Shown: positions 35,820 through 44,373 of the stretch, piece after piece | How positions within the stretch are numbered: the stretch's first letter is position 1 | Layout of the letters: every line of letters starts with the position of its first letter | Assembly (NCBI GenBank): GCA_024402635.1 | Contig: JAKSTJ010000020.1 | Coordinates: 1-44,875 of the forward strand | DNA: 44,875 nt | From: Treponema sp. | GTDB taxonomy: Bacteria; Spirochaetota; Spirochaetia; Treponematales; Treponemataceae | Direction of reading: 5' to 3' | Translations under genes and position numbers: made by a program | Notes under the pieces: generated by a model | Told to the model about the DNA's origin: nothing | Seen by the model: only the letters and a program-made list of their open reading frames with translations | Database searches by the model: none

Positions 35820-35821
35820 TC

Positions 35822-36943
35822 TTATTTAATTAATTCATTAAATGCCGGTTTTGGGTTTCCTTCTGTATCGAATAATAAAGGTGCATCTGTACGTCCTGGA
35901 ACCGGAAAGTTGTTTTTCCAGCTGAATCGGTCTGTAATGCCCCATAAAATTACATCTTTAAGATAACCTGCTTTTGCTTCTTTTACAAAACAATCAAAAA
36001 TCTGGCGGTATCTTTCTGCCTGTTTCTGAAGTAATTCAGGAGTATATTCTTTACGAGGTTCCTGTTCTTTTCCTGGCTGAAAATCCTGGTAAACTGAAAC
36101 ATCCATTTCTGTAACAATTACGTTTAATCCTAATTTTCCAAAAAGTTCGATTGTTTCTTCGATTTCTTTTACTGGTGGATTTTCAAGATTGATGTGCATT
36201 TGCAAACCAACTGTATCAACAGGAATTCCTCTTTCCAGCATTCCTTTTACAAGTTTATACATTCCCTGGCGTTTTTCTGGAATAATTTCCAGATTATAAT
36301 CATTAATTACAAGATTTGAATCAGGAAAAGCTTCTTTTGCCCAGATAAATGCTTTATCAACATAATCTGGACCTAAGAATTTAAGCCATTTTGAATGATC
36401 ACTTTCATCTCTAAGACCAAAGTTTTTATCTGAAATACATTCATTTACAACATCAACAGAACAAATATCTTTACTGTAACGTTTTCCAATTGTAAAAATA
36501 TAATCCTTAAGACGCTGTTCCAGAATTTCTTTAGAAACGTCAGATCCGTCAGAATTTTTGAACATCCATTCTGCAGCCTGACTATGCCACAATAAAGTAT
36601 GCCATCTTATATCCTGTCCATTTTCTTTTGCAAGTTTAATGAATTTATCTGCAGATTCAAAATTATAAACACCTTCGGCAGGATTCATATTTCCAGGTTT
36701 TGTATCATTTTCTGCAACTACAAGATTAAAATGCTTTTTTAAAATATCATTATCTGGAAAAGGACCTTTTGGAGGTTCAGGAATTTTGAATTCCGGCATT
36801 CCTTCTGGACGAGGATGTGTCTTCATAAATTCTATGAATTTTTGGGTTTTCTTTATAAAGCCTTCTTCATCATAGAAAAGACCACTTACTGCGGCTCCTA
36901 CTCTGAAATATTCTTTGTATTTTTCAAATAAAAATGGTTCCAT
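35822..36943 (-). CDS. Cytoplasmic GH10 endo-1,4-beta-xylanase
   Basis: GH10 enzymes cleave xylan backbones and xylo-oligosaccharides. The 373-residue TIM-barrel protein carries NLVVAENDTKPGNMNP, IRWHTLLWHSQ, the acid/base glutamate in VDVVNECISD, TVGLQMHI and the nucleophile glutamate in VIVTEMDVS, then LWGITDRFSW. No signal peptide or lipobox is present, so it is intracellular and probably trims imported xylo-oligosaccharides. It follows the GH5 gene by 13 bases, probably in one operon. Confidence 0.94.
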   Translation of the reverse strand: MEPFLFEKYKEYFRVGAAVSGLFYDEEGFIKKTQKFIEFMKTHPRPEGMPEFKIPEPPKGPFPDNDILKKHFNLVVAENDTKPGNMNPAEGVYNFESADKFIKLAKENGQDIRWHTLLWHSQAAEWMFKNSDGSDVSKEILEQRLKDYIFTIGKRYSKDICSVDVVNECISDKNFGLRDESDHSKWLKFLGPDYVDKAFIWAKEAFPDSNLVINDYNLEIIPEKRQGMYKLVKGMLERGIPVDTVGLQMHINLENPPVKEIEETIELFGKLGLNVIVTEMDVSVYQDFQPGKEQEPRKEYTPELLQKQAERYRQIFDCFVKEAKAGYLKDVILWGITDRFSWKNNFPVPGRTDAPLLFDTEGNPKPAFNELIK

Positions 36944-36956
36944 TATTCAAAATTTC

Positions 36957-37988
36957 CTACATTAATTTAAGAATTTCGTTTCTTTTAGATTCAATCCATT
37001 TGTCTGCAAGACCAAAGTTCATGCCTTTATAAGACCATGCAGCTCTACCAATGTTGTATTTATCAAGAATTTTTGTAATCATCTGGTACCATTTTAGAGC
37101 TTCTTCTGGATCTGCCTGATCAATTACTCCGTATTCGCCACAATATAAAATTACATTTCTTTCTTTTGCAACTTGAATTGCATTTGAGAAGATTGTATCA
37201 AAATATTCTTCTGTTACAGAATCGTTTTCATTGAATCTTGTAAAATTAGCACATCCAGCATTAATTCTTACGATTGTTTCTTTCTGATAATCACCAAATT
37301 TTGACTGTAAAGGCCATCTGAAATCTGCAGGCATTGTTTCTCCAAGCCAAGTTGCAGCCTGATGAGTAAATAAAAGTGGTTCGTAACAGTGGAAGTTATA
37401 AACTACATTTTCATCATAAGGGTTTTCAAGATCTTTTAATGCATCAAAACTGTTGTTCCAGTAACCGCCAACAAGAATTTTTGTTACAGGAGCAATTTTT
37501 CTAATGCGCTGAATAACTGTTTTTACAATTTTATTCCATGGGTCGCTGTAAGAAGGATCTGTAAGTTCGTTAAGTAATTCAAAACAAATCATTTCACCAT
37601 TTGAAGCGTAACGTTTTGCAAATTCTTCCCAAAGTTTATAGAAACGTTCCTGTAAAGCTGGATCATCAAAAAATCCGTTTTCACTGTATCCGGAAAAGAA
37701 TGAATATCCTGCAGTTTTGTGTAAATCAAGAACGATGTTTAAATTGTATTTTTTACACCAGTCAATTGCTTTCTGGATATATGCAAAACCGTCTTCTTTA
37801 TATTCACCTTCTGCTGTTTCAACAAGATTATAATCTACAGGTAATCGTACGTGGTCTAATCCCCAGTCTGAAATTGTTTTAATGTCTTCTTCTTTAATCC
37901 AGTTATCATAAGTTTCTTTTTTGTGATTACACTGAGAGAGCCATCCGCCTAAGTTTACACCATGCATGAAACCTTTAAATTCTTTCAT
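36957..37988 (-). CDS. Cytoplasmic glycoside hydrolase family 5 enzyme
   Basis: GH5 includes endoglucanases, mannanases and exo-glucanases. The 343-residue protein starts MHGVNLGGWLSQCNH, has DHVRLPVDYN, the acid/base glutamate in FELLNELTDPS, VVYNFHCYEP and the nucleophile glutamate in ILYCGEYGVID. There is no signal peptide, so it acts inside the cell on imported oligosaccharides. Exact specificity is not visible. GAGG precedes the ATG and a TATAAT on the minus strand (38030-38025) may be the operon promoter. Confidence 0.9.
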   Translation of the reverse strand: MKEFKGFMHGVNLGGWLSQCNHKKETYDNWIKEEDIKTISDWGLDHVRLPVDYNLVETAEGEYKEDGFAYIQKAIDWCKKYNLNIVLDLHKTAGYSFFSGYSENGFFDDPALQERFYKLWEEFAKRYASNGEMICFELLNELTDPSYSDPWNKIVKTVIQRIRKIAPVTKILVGGYWNNSFDALKDLENPYDENVVYNFHCYEPLLFTHQAATWLGETMPADFRWPLQSKFGDYQKETIVRINAGCANFTRFNENDSVTEEYFDTIFSNAIQVAKERNVILYCGEYGVIDQADPEEALKWYQMITKILDKYNIGRAAWSYKGMNFGLADKWIESKRNEILKLM

Positions 37989-38129
37989 TTTAACCTCTTA
38001 ATTATGAATAGAAAATTTTACTTTATTATAATGAAATACATTAAAAAAAATATAACAGAAATTGGAATTTATGGAATTTATTTGTACAAAAAAATATAAA
38101 ATTTAATTTATTTATGATATTCTGATTTT

Positions 38130-38918
38130 ATGAAAATTATTTCTTGGAATGTAAACGGAATTCGTGCAGTTGAAAAAAAAGGTTTTGTGGATTGGCTTTT
38201 AAGTACTGAAGCTGATGTAATTTGTATTCAGGAAACAAAAGCGAATGAAAAGCAGCTTTCTGAAGAATTAAAAAATCCAACTGATATAACTAAAGGTTTA
38301 TCTTATAAATCGTATTTTTACAGTGCAGAAAAAGCCGGTTATTCAGGAACTGCAATTTATTGTAAAAATACACCTGATGCAGTTGAAAATCTTGGTGATG
38401 AACGATTTGACAGTGAAGGTCGTGTTACTATTGTTAAAGTTGGAAAAACAGCTGTAATTTCTGCATATTTTCCTAATAGTCAGGATGATGAAGAAGGCGG
38501 TCATCCACGGTTAGAATATAAACTGGCATTTAATGAAGCAATTCATAAAAAATGTGATGAATTAGTTGCTGCTGGTTTTAATATTGTTCTTTGTGGCGAT
38601 TATAATGTTGCTCATAAAGAAATTGATATTGCAAATCCAAAAACAAATACAAAACACGCAGGATTTTTACCAGAAGAAAGAGCCTGGATGGATAAATTTA
38701 TTGATTCAGGTTATGTAGATACTTTCCGTGTATTTAATCAGGAAGCGGGCCAATATTCCTGGTGGAGTTATAGATTTCATGCCAGAGAAAAAAATGTAGG
38801 ATGGCGATTAGATTATCAGTGTATTAATCCTGAATTTTTACCAAAGTTAAAATCAGCAGGTATTTTAAAAGATGTATATGGTTCGGATCATTGTCCGGTA
38901 GTAATTGAAGTTGAATAA
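38130..38918 (+). CDS. xthA: Exodeoxyribonuclease III (AP endonuclease)
   Basis: XthA removes 3' blocking groups and cuts abasic sites in base-excision repair. The 262-residue protein has MKIISWNVNGIRAVEKKGFV, the metal-binding glutamate in CIQETKA, LCGDYNVAHKEIDIANPK and the catalytic GSDHCPVVIE. Length is normal. No ribosome site is obvious before the ATG. It stands alone, divergent from the GH5-GH10 operon. Confidence 0.95.
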   Translation: MKIISWNVNGIRAVEKKGFVDWLLSTEADVICIQETKANEKQLSEELKNPTDITKGLSYKSYFYSAEKAGYSGTAIYCKNTPDAVENLGDERFDSEGRVTIVKVGKTAVISAYFPNSQDDEEGGHPRLEYKLAFNEAIHKKCDELVAAGFNIVLCGDYNVAHKEIDIANPKTNTKHAGFLPEERAWMDKFIDSGYVDTFRVFNQEAGQYSWWSYRFHAREKNVGWRLDYQCINPEFLPKLKSAGILKDVYGSDHCPVVIEVE

Positions 38919-38985
38919 AGGGTAAATACATTTTTATAAAAAATAATTTATAAGTGAATTTTACTATTCAAAATTAAAATAAGAG

Positions 38986-38994
38986 TGGTAAAAT
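38986..38994 (+). promoter_or_regulatory. Predicted extended -10 promoter of the DUF4867-like gene
   Basis: TGGTAAAAT is a TGn-extended -10 box identical to that before the NSS transporter (23282-23290). The -35 (TTCAAA, near 38967) is weak. Confidence 0.45.
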
Positions 38995-39032
38995 ATAAAT
39001 AATTCTGAAAAGAATTTTAGGAGTAAAAAAAA

Positions 39033-39680
39033 ATGAGAATTAAATCGGTATTTAGCCACAGTTTTGAAAAATACGGAAAAGTATTAACAGGTTACGATGT
39101 AACAGATCTTTTGAAAAAATTGGATGAAACTACAAAAAAACCAGCTGATGCTGTAATTTATGAACCAGGTGATGCAGGTCTTGAAGCTTTACCTGTTGCA
39201 AAAGAATTTAGTGTAAACGCTTATGGTGGAATGCCAATTCAGGTTGGATACTGTAATGGTTATAATACAAAATTAAATTGTCTTGAATGGCATCGTGGAT
39301 CGGAATTGAATATTCCTTCAAATGATATGGTTCTTTTACTTGCTCCACTTCAGGCTGTAAAAAATGGAAAATTGAATACTTCTGCTGTTGAAGCTTTCTA
39401 TGTACCAAAAGGAACAGTTGTACAGGTTTATGAAACAACTTTACACTACGCTCCATGTAACGCTGTAAAAAATGGTGAAGTTTCTAAAGAAGGTTTCCGT
39501 GTAATTATTGTTCTTCCTAAAGATACAAATACAGAAAAACCTGCAATCGAAGAAAAAAATCTTGAAGATAAATTGCTTTGGGCACGTAATAAATGGCTCA
39601 TTGCTCATCCAGATGCAAGCGAAGCAAAAGCAGGTGCATTTGTTGGATTAGTTGGTCCAAATATTAACATTGCAAACTAA
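39033..39680 (+). CDS. DUF4867-family cupin-like protein
   Basis: I recognise this 215-residue protein as probably DUF4867, a cupin-like family of unknown function often linked to sugar metabolism. Features include YGGMPIQVGYCNGYNTKLN, CLEWHRGSELNIP with a possible metal-binding histidine and glutamate, and YETTLHYAPC. It has no signal peptide. AGGAG precedes the ATG. It is a single-gene unit between an extended -10 promoter and a terminator at 39706-39753. A sugar-binding or isomerase role is possible but not shown. Confidence 0.7.
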   Translation: MRIKSVFSHSFEKYGKVLTGYDVTDLLKKLDETTKKPADAVIYEPGDAGLEALPVAKEFSVNAYGGMPIQVGYCNGYNTKLNCLEWHRGSELNIPSNDMVLLLAPLQAVKNGKLNTSAVEAFYVPKGTVVQVYETTLHYAPCNAVKNGEVSKEGFRVIIVLPKDTNTEKPAIEEKNLEDKLLWARNKWLIAHPDASEAKAGAFVGLVGPNINIAN

Positions 39681-39705
39681 TTAACTGAATACTCAGTTTA
39701 TCTTG

Positions 39706-39753
39706 AAAGGGATTCATTTTATCAGAAAATGATTTAATGAATCCTTTTTTTTT
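39706..39753 (+). terminator. Intrinsic terminator after the DUF4867-like gene
   Basis: AAAGGGATTCATT (39706-39718) pairs with AATGAATCCTTT (39736-39747) with one bulged G, followed by T's to 39753. Confidence 0.85.
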
Positions 39754-39769
39754 AACTGAAAATTGCTGA

Positions 39770-40720
39770 TTATTTTAAGACAGCCTGAATTTTTTTAATA
39801 AAACTGCCCTTTTGATTTTTGTATTCAGAAAGTAATTGCCTGAAATAGGCCAAAGACAGTCCTGGTAATGTAGAATCTGAAACTGGAATTGTGGCTATAC
39901 ATTGAGAAAGACAGGCTGCTATTGAAAGTTTAATTGATTTTTCAATACCGATTAATAATGCATCTTTTGTTATTACAATAAATCCTGCTTTAAAAAGAAC
40001 AATTCCCTGGGGCGAAAATAAACTGATTATTATTACAAAAGTCCACATTGAAATATGTGGTAAAATCATGAATCGTCGTTTGAGACAAATTTGTAAAATT
40101 ACAGAAAGAAGCAGAATTATTCCCAAAAGAATCAGGTTGTTTATCATAAAACTAAAAATTATGATGAGCAGAATAAATATTGCAAAGAAAATCATTAATT
40201 TAGGATTTGAGGATTTTGAAGTTTCTTTTAGTAATGGAGTTTCTTCTGGAATTTTCAAAATTAAACTTAAAAAGGCAGTAATAATTCCGGAAAATATTGA
40301 AAAAATCAGCATTGGTCCTAAAAGAGAAAAAGTCTCTTTTCCTAAATATAGAGAAGAAATTCCAATTTGAATAAAGCCGCTTAATGCTGATCCTGCCAGA
40401 GAAATTCCATAAATACCCAGCCAGTTTTTTTTGATTTTAAATAAAATCCACATTAATAATCCGCTTAATATTGATTGGGAAACTGAAATTAAGAAAAAGG
40501 GAGAAATTAGTGTTCCGCTAAGCATTGAAGAAGCAACTGATTTTATTAAAGTTAGAATAAGAAAATCTGGTAATGGTAATCCTAAAGCCAGAAGGATACA
40601 AATATTTCCAAGTCCTAGTCTAAAAAAAGGAATGAATCTTGGTAAAAGCATTTCAGCGTATGAAAATAAAAGAGTTAATGCACCAAGGTAGGCAATACGG
40701 CTTTTATTCTGCAATTGCAT
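39770..40720 (-). CDS. Gx transporter-family protein with an EcfT-like C-terminal half
   Basis: The N-terminal half (about 1-165) matches the Gx transporter family (heptaprenyl diphosphate synthase component I type), a clan related to ECF S-components: PRFIPFFRLGLGNICILLAL and LIKSVASSMLSGTLISPFFL. The C-terminal half (about 180-316) has further helices and a stretch, FSPQGIVLFKAGFIVITKDA followed by LLIGIEKSIKLSIAACLSQC, that resembles EcfT/CbiQ transmembrane subunits. I choose the ATG at 40720 after AAAGGAGG; a GTG at 40744 is in frame. It overlaps the NusG-II gene by 17 bases. Substrate unknown. Confidence 0.8.
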   Translation of the reverse strand: MQLQNKSRIAYLGALTLLFSYAEMLLPRFIPFFRLGLGNICILLALGLPLPDFLILTLIKSVASSMLSGTLISPFFLISVSQSILSGLLMWILFKIKKNWLGIYGISLAGSALSGFIQIGISSLYLGKETFSLLGPMLIFSIFSGIITAFLSLILKIPEETPLLKETSKSSNPKLMIFFAIFILLIIIFSFMINNLILLGIILLLSVILQICLKRRFMILPHISMWTFVIIISLFSPQGIVLFKAGFIVITKDALLIGIEKSIKLSIAACLSQCIATIPVSDSTLPGLSLAYFRQLLSEYKNQKGSFIKKIQAVLK

Positions 40721-41048
40721 CAAAACCTCCTTTCTCTTCCACACTGATAATTACTTTATTTGGCAAACATACTAAAGTTGTTCCCCATCCCTGGTGAACG
40801 CAGGTTTTATTTGGACAGGTTGAATCAATAATCCGGATTTTTTCGTTTTTAATCTGAAATTTTGTAGGACCGTTTAATCCTTCAACTTCGTAAATACCAT
40901 CTTTTGTTAATGAATAAACATATTCTTTGTCTTTTGCGTTTACAAGAACTGTAGAACCTTTTTTTGAAAAAGAAAATCTGAATGAAAAAAAGATAAGTAT
41001 GAGTATTATTAAAAGGATCAGGAAATCACCAGCTTTTACGTGTTTCAC
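40704..41048 (-). CDS. Membrane-anchored NusG domain II protein
   Basis: The 114-residue protein has one N-terminal membrane helix (FLILLIILILIFFSFRFSF) and a NusG domain II fold with the diagnostic STCPNKTCVHQGW and LVCLPNKVIISVE. Despite the name it is not a transcription factor. Such proteins commonly pair with Gx transporters, and here their genes overlap. The conserved cysteines suggest metal or redox binding outside the membrane. The start is GTG without a clear ribosome site. Confidence 0.88.
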   Translation of the reverse strand: MKHVKAGDFLILLIILILIFFSFRFSFSKKGSTVLVNAKDKEYVYSLTKDGIYEVEGLNGPTKFQIKNEKIRIIDSTCPNKTCVHQGWGTTLVCLPNKVIISVEEKGGFDAIAE

Positions 41049-41085
41049 AATTTGATGATAATAAAAAAAAGCTGTTTTTGAAATA

Positions 41086-41131
41086 GTAAAAAAAAACCTG
41101 TAAATCTTTTTTTGGAAAATTTACAGGTTTT
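41086..41131 (-). terminator. Intrinsic terminator of the GH5 lipoprotein gene
   Basis: AAAACCTGTAAAT (41093-41105) pairs with ATTTACAGGTTTT (41119-41131). On the minus strand the stem is followed by U's (A's at 41086-41096). It separates the GH5 gene from the NusG-II/Gx pair. Confidence 0.88.
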
Positions 41132-41149
41132 GGTTTTTATTTTAATTTA

Positions 41150-42754
41150 TTATTTATTAACCGTTACTTTTACTTTAGAAATGGTAATTTCTGATGGAGA
41201 AGAATCCGGGTTTATTGGCTGCTGGATAATATATTTAAACTGAATTGTATTTCCATCACTATTAGCTGTAATTGTTTCAGTATAAACATAATTATCTGTG
41301 AATCCACCATCTTCCCAGGCCTGATGCCAGTCACTGTCAGCAGAAGTCTGAAGTCCTATCTGTTTAAAGTTTGAAGCTCCAGAAAAACTTGCTGAGATTT
41401 TAATCTGATCTCCTGCTTTGAATGGAATATTTATTGAATATTCTGCAATGCCAGATTCGGCTGTACTTACAGAAAGTTTTTTATCTGCTATATCTGCAGG
41501 TTTTTCAGAAGCATAATTTCTGTTTTTGTAGATTGCTGCAATGTCTTCATCTACAAATCCAATTGGACGAGGTTTACCATCTTCATCTACACCTTTTGAA
41601 AAGTAACCGTTACAGTCCCAGAGAAATGGTGCATATCCATACTCATCACAATTATCAAGAACATTTGTCAGCCAGACAGTATCGTTATCTTTGCGTTTAT
41701 ATTCATTATTGGAAACTTTTAATTTAGCAACGGCATATTCACCAATAATTACTCCGTATCCTTTGTCAGAGAAATTTTTCATCATTTTAAATAAATCATT
41801 TTGTGCTTTTACTTCAGCTGCAGTTCCCCAGGTTGTGGCAGGTTGTTTGATTCCTCCCCAATCAACAGGTTCATCTACAAGAGAATATAAAGCAGGTGAA
41901 TAGTAATGAACGCTTATTAAAAGTTTGTTTACAGAATTAGTTGGATCTTCAGGCATTTTGTATCTGGAATCGCAGGTTTTTTCAAAGTCTGTATTATATC
42001 CTGGAATCAGAAGAAATCTTTTTTCATTTTTACTGCCTTGATTTCGAATCTTATCAACAAAGTGCTGGGCTAATTCTGTAATTAATTCGTATTGTTCATC
42101 TAAAGTAAGATTTCCTGTTTTGCCGTCAACTTCATCATTAAAACGATGTCCCCATTCTTCATTTCCTGCTTCGAAAAACAGTTGATAAGGATAATCTTTA
42201 AATTCAGTTCCAACCTGATCCCAGATAGCATCAAAAACTTTATAAGCCTTTTCTAAATCCTGCCCAAAAAGTCCCCACCATTGATAGTCCCAATGATCAT
42301 TAATCATAACAATCAAATCAGCTTCAAGTGCATAATTTACAACTTCTTTGATTCTTTCCATAAAATCATTATTAATTTTATAGTCATTGTTTCGCCAATC
42401 CATTGTGCTTGTCCAGGCAACAGGAATACGAACAGAATCAAAGCCTGCAGCTTTGTATGCTTTAAATAATTCTTTTGTTGTAATTGGTTGTCCCCAGAAT
42501 GTTTCGTAAGCAGATGGTTTTGCATTAAATCCATGATAATTTGCACCATTAGTTTCAAATGTATTACCAAGATTAATACCGTTTCCTAATATTTGTGCAA
42601 ACTGGAGAGATTCCATATTTTCCAAATCATCGTCATCTACAATAATGTAATCATATGGTTTAGTTGGTTCATTGATTAAGCAGGAACATGCAATCAATCC
42701 TGAAAAAAATAAAATAAGAACTTTTTTAAATGTCTTAATTACTGATAATTTCAT
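41150..42754 (-). CDS. GH5 endoglucanase-like lipoprotein with a C-terminal beta-sandwich
   Basis: This 534-residue protein has a lipoprotein signal (MKLSVIKTFKKVLILFFSG ending LIAC at about residue 23), so it is anchored at the envelope. The GH5 domain (about 50-390) has ILGNGINLGNTFE, FDSVRIPVAW, MINDHWDYQW, the acid/base region FFEAGNEEWG, LISVHYYSP and the nucleophile glutamate in IIGEYAV. The last 110 residues (SVSTAESGIAEYSINIPFKA onward) look like a beta-sandwich carbohydrate-binding module. I choose the ATG at 42754 since GGAGG precedes it; 42766 is in frame. Cellulase or xyloglucanase activity is likely. Confidence 0.9.
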   Translation of the reverse strand: MKLSVIKTFKKVLILFFSGLIACSCLINEPTKPYDYIIVDDDDLENMESLQFAQILGNGINLGNTFETNGANYHGFNAKPSAYETFWGQPITTKELFKAYKAAGFDSVRIPVAWTSTMDWRNNDYKINNDFMERIKEVVNYALEADLIVMINDHWDYQWWGLFGQDLEKAYKVFDAIWDQVGTEFKDYPYQLFFEAGNEEWGHRFNDEVDGKTGNLTLDEQYELITELAQHFVDKIRNQGSKNEKRFLLIPGYNTDFEKTCDSRYKMPEDPTNSVNKLLISVHYYSPALYSLVDEPVDWGGIKQPATTWGTAAEVKAQNDLFKMMKNFSDKGYGVIIGEYAVAKLKVSNNEYKRKDNDTVWLTNVLDNCDEYGYAPFLWDCNGYFSKGVDEDGKPRPIGFVDEDIAAIYKNRNYASEKPADIADKKLSVSTAESGIAEYSINIPFKAGDQIKISASFSGASNFKQIGLQTSADSDWHQAWEDGGFTDNYVYTETITANSDGNTIQFKYIIQQPINPDSSPSEITISKVKVTVNK

Positions 42755-42822
42755 AATTTCCTCCATCAGCTGAAACAGCTTTTGAAACAGTTTTTAAGGC
42801 ATTTGACCTTTATTTGTTTTTT

Positions 42823-42850
42823 ATTATAAGGTGGAAAAATAGGAAAACAA
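42823..42850 (-). promoter_or_regulatory. Predicted promoter of the GH5 lipoprotein gene
   Basis: On the minus strand TTGTTT (42850-42845) is followed after 16 bases by TATAAT (42828-42823). The leader contains two CTGTTTCA copies and a small hairpin AGCTG/CAGCT (42768-42780) just above the ribosome site. The AraC-type regulator gene directly upstream may act here. Confidence 0.55.
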
Positions 42851-42897
42851 GTTACAATTATGCAAATATATATAACATTTTGTGCAGATATTAAAAA

Positions 42898-43716
42898 TTA
42901 ACGACTTTCTTCCAGTTGAATCCAGGTATTACTGTTTCTGAATTCTGTTGGTGTAAAGGAAGTTTGTTCTTTAAATTGGCGCATAAAGTGATATTCAGTT
43001 TTATATCCGCATTTCTGGGCAATTTCTGAAATTGTAAGATTTGTTGATTGTAATAATTCTTTGGCAATTTTGATTCTGCCTTTTATAACGTCCTGAATTA
43101 TATTTACTCCAAAAGTTTTACTGTAAAGATGTTGAAAGCCAGATCTGCTTAAATTCATAAAATCTGCCATTTCGTCTACATTATTAAAATAATTTGGAGA
43201 ATTGTACAAACGGCTTCTTACGTAAACCAGTTTTTCATTTTTTGAAGCAAACATTTGTGGCGAGACGGATTCTGCTGAATTGATTAATCTGGACAACTTA
43301 TAAAAGAAAATATCTGTATAAGCCTGCTGCAATTCAGAATGATGTATACTTGAAGAAAAAAGCTCAAAGGAAATGTGATGAATTTCATCAGAAAGTGCAT
43401 CTACAGAGTTAATATACTGAGGTTCATCAAATTTTATTCCCATATTAATTAATTTTTCTTTATCTTCAGGTTCAAGGGAAAAATAAAACCAGTCATCAAT
43501 ATACTTATCTTTATCTGCCTTATATAAACTTGGAGTTGCTGGTGAAAGAATAATATAAGTATTTTTTACAACGTTAAATTTTTTATTGTTGATTCTTATG
43601 AAAGCGGAAGATTTTATTAATAGAAAAAGATAAGCTCCAGGACCTTGTGGTAAATCCATAACAAAATTATTTTCATGAACATAATTATAACCAATAGAAC
43701 CTATTTTTATTGCCAT
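42898..43716 (-). CDS. AraC-family transcriptional regulator
   Basis: This 272-residue regulator has an N-terminal cupin-like sensor (about 1-160, GPGAYLFLLIKSSAFIRINN and WFYFSLEPEDKEKL) and a C-terminal pair of helix-turn-helices (about 170-262) including LSRSGFQHLYSKTFGVN and ISEIAQKCGYKTEYHFMRQF. It lies directly upstream of the GH5 lipoprotein gene on the same strand and probably responds to a cellulose- or hemicellulose-derived sugar. The effector is not visible. Confidence 0.9.
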   Translation of the reverse strand: MAIKIGSIGYNYVHENNFVMDLPQGPGAYLFLLIKSSAFIRINNKKFNVVKNTYIILSPATPSLYKADKDKYIDDWFYFSLEPEDKEKLINMGIKFDEPQYINSVDALSDEIHHISFELFSSSIHHSELQQAYTDIFFYKLSRLINSAESVSPQMFASKNEKLVYVRSRLYNSPNYFNNVDEMADFMNLSRSGFQHLYSKTFGVNIIQDVIKGRIKIAKELLQSTNLTISEIAQKCGYKTEYHFMRQFKEQTSFTPTEFRNSNTWIQLEESR

Positions 43717-43817
43717 ATAATTAATTTATCATAAGATTTAAAAAATCTCATATAAGAATTTAAATGAATTTACATAAAATCTATGTTACTATAAAGATAG
43801 ATTGATTTTGGGAGAGA

Positions 43818-44363
43818 ATGTTGGATAAAAATATAGTAAATGCTTTAGATATGAAAGAAGAAAATCCCTTTTATAAAAAATATTTAAAGCGGAAAGATAA
43901 ATTCCTGAAAAAAAAGCTTAAACGTTTATCAAAAGAAGAAGTTGATAAAATTGATTATGAACATAGTGATTATTATTTTCTTTGTTTTATGACAAAAAAA
44001 TACTTCAAAGATAACATTTTAATCAGTCTTGAAAAAATATTAATTGGTATTTGTTCTATATTCATTCTTATTTCTATAAACAATTTTGTTAAAAAAGGAA
44101 GATGGCTTAAATCAATTGCTATGATGGCCTTTTTATTTTATGCAATTATTACTATTCCACTTTCAATTTTATATGTAATTGCCAATTTTATTTGTTTATG
44201 TACTTATAAAGATTATATTACAACCAGAGAAAGCGGTTTAGCTAAAAAGATAATTCATTTTTACGCTTCTGAAACAGATAAATTTTCTGCAGTAAACTGG
44301 AAGTCTGTATTTAAACGGGATGATTATGTTTATAAAGAAAGAAAAAGAATGCGTGGATGGTAA
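43818..44363 (+). CDS. Unrecognised small membrane protein
   Basis: I do not recognise this 181-residue protein. It has a charged, lysine-rich N-terminal part (about 1-70), two membrane helices (ILIGICSIFILISINNFV, and SIAMMAFLFYAIITIPLSIL extending to about residue 135) and a basic C-terminal tail (VYKERKRMRGW). GGAG precedes the ATG. It is divergent from the AraC gene and lies just before the sugar-isomerase promoter. No enzyme motif is visible. Confidence 0.7.
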   Translation: MLDKNIVNALDMKEENPFYKKYLKRKDKFLKKKLKRLSKEEVDKIDYEHSDYYFLCFMTKKYFKDNILISLEKILIGICSIFILISINNFVKKGRWLKSIAMMAFLFYAIITIPLSILYVIANFICLCTYKDYITTRESGLAKKIIHFYASETDKFSAVNWKSVFKRDDYVYKERKRMRGW

Positions 44364-44373
44364 ATTTAATATA

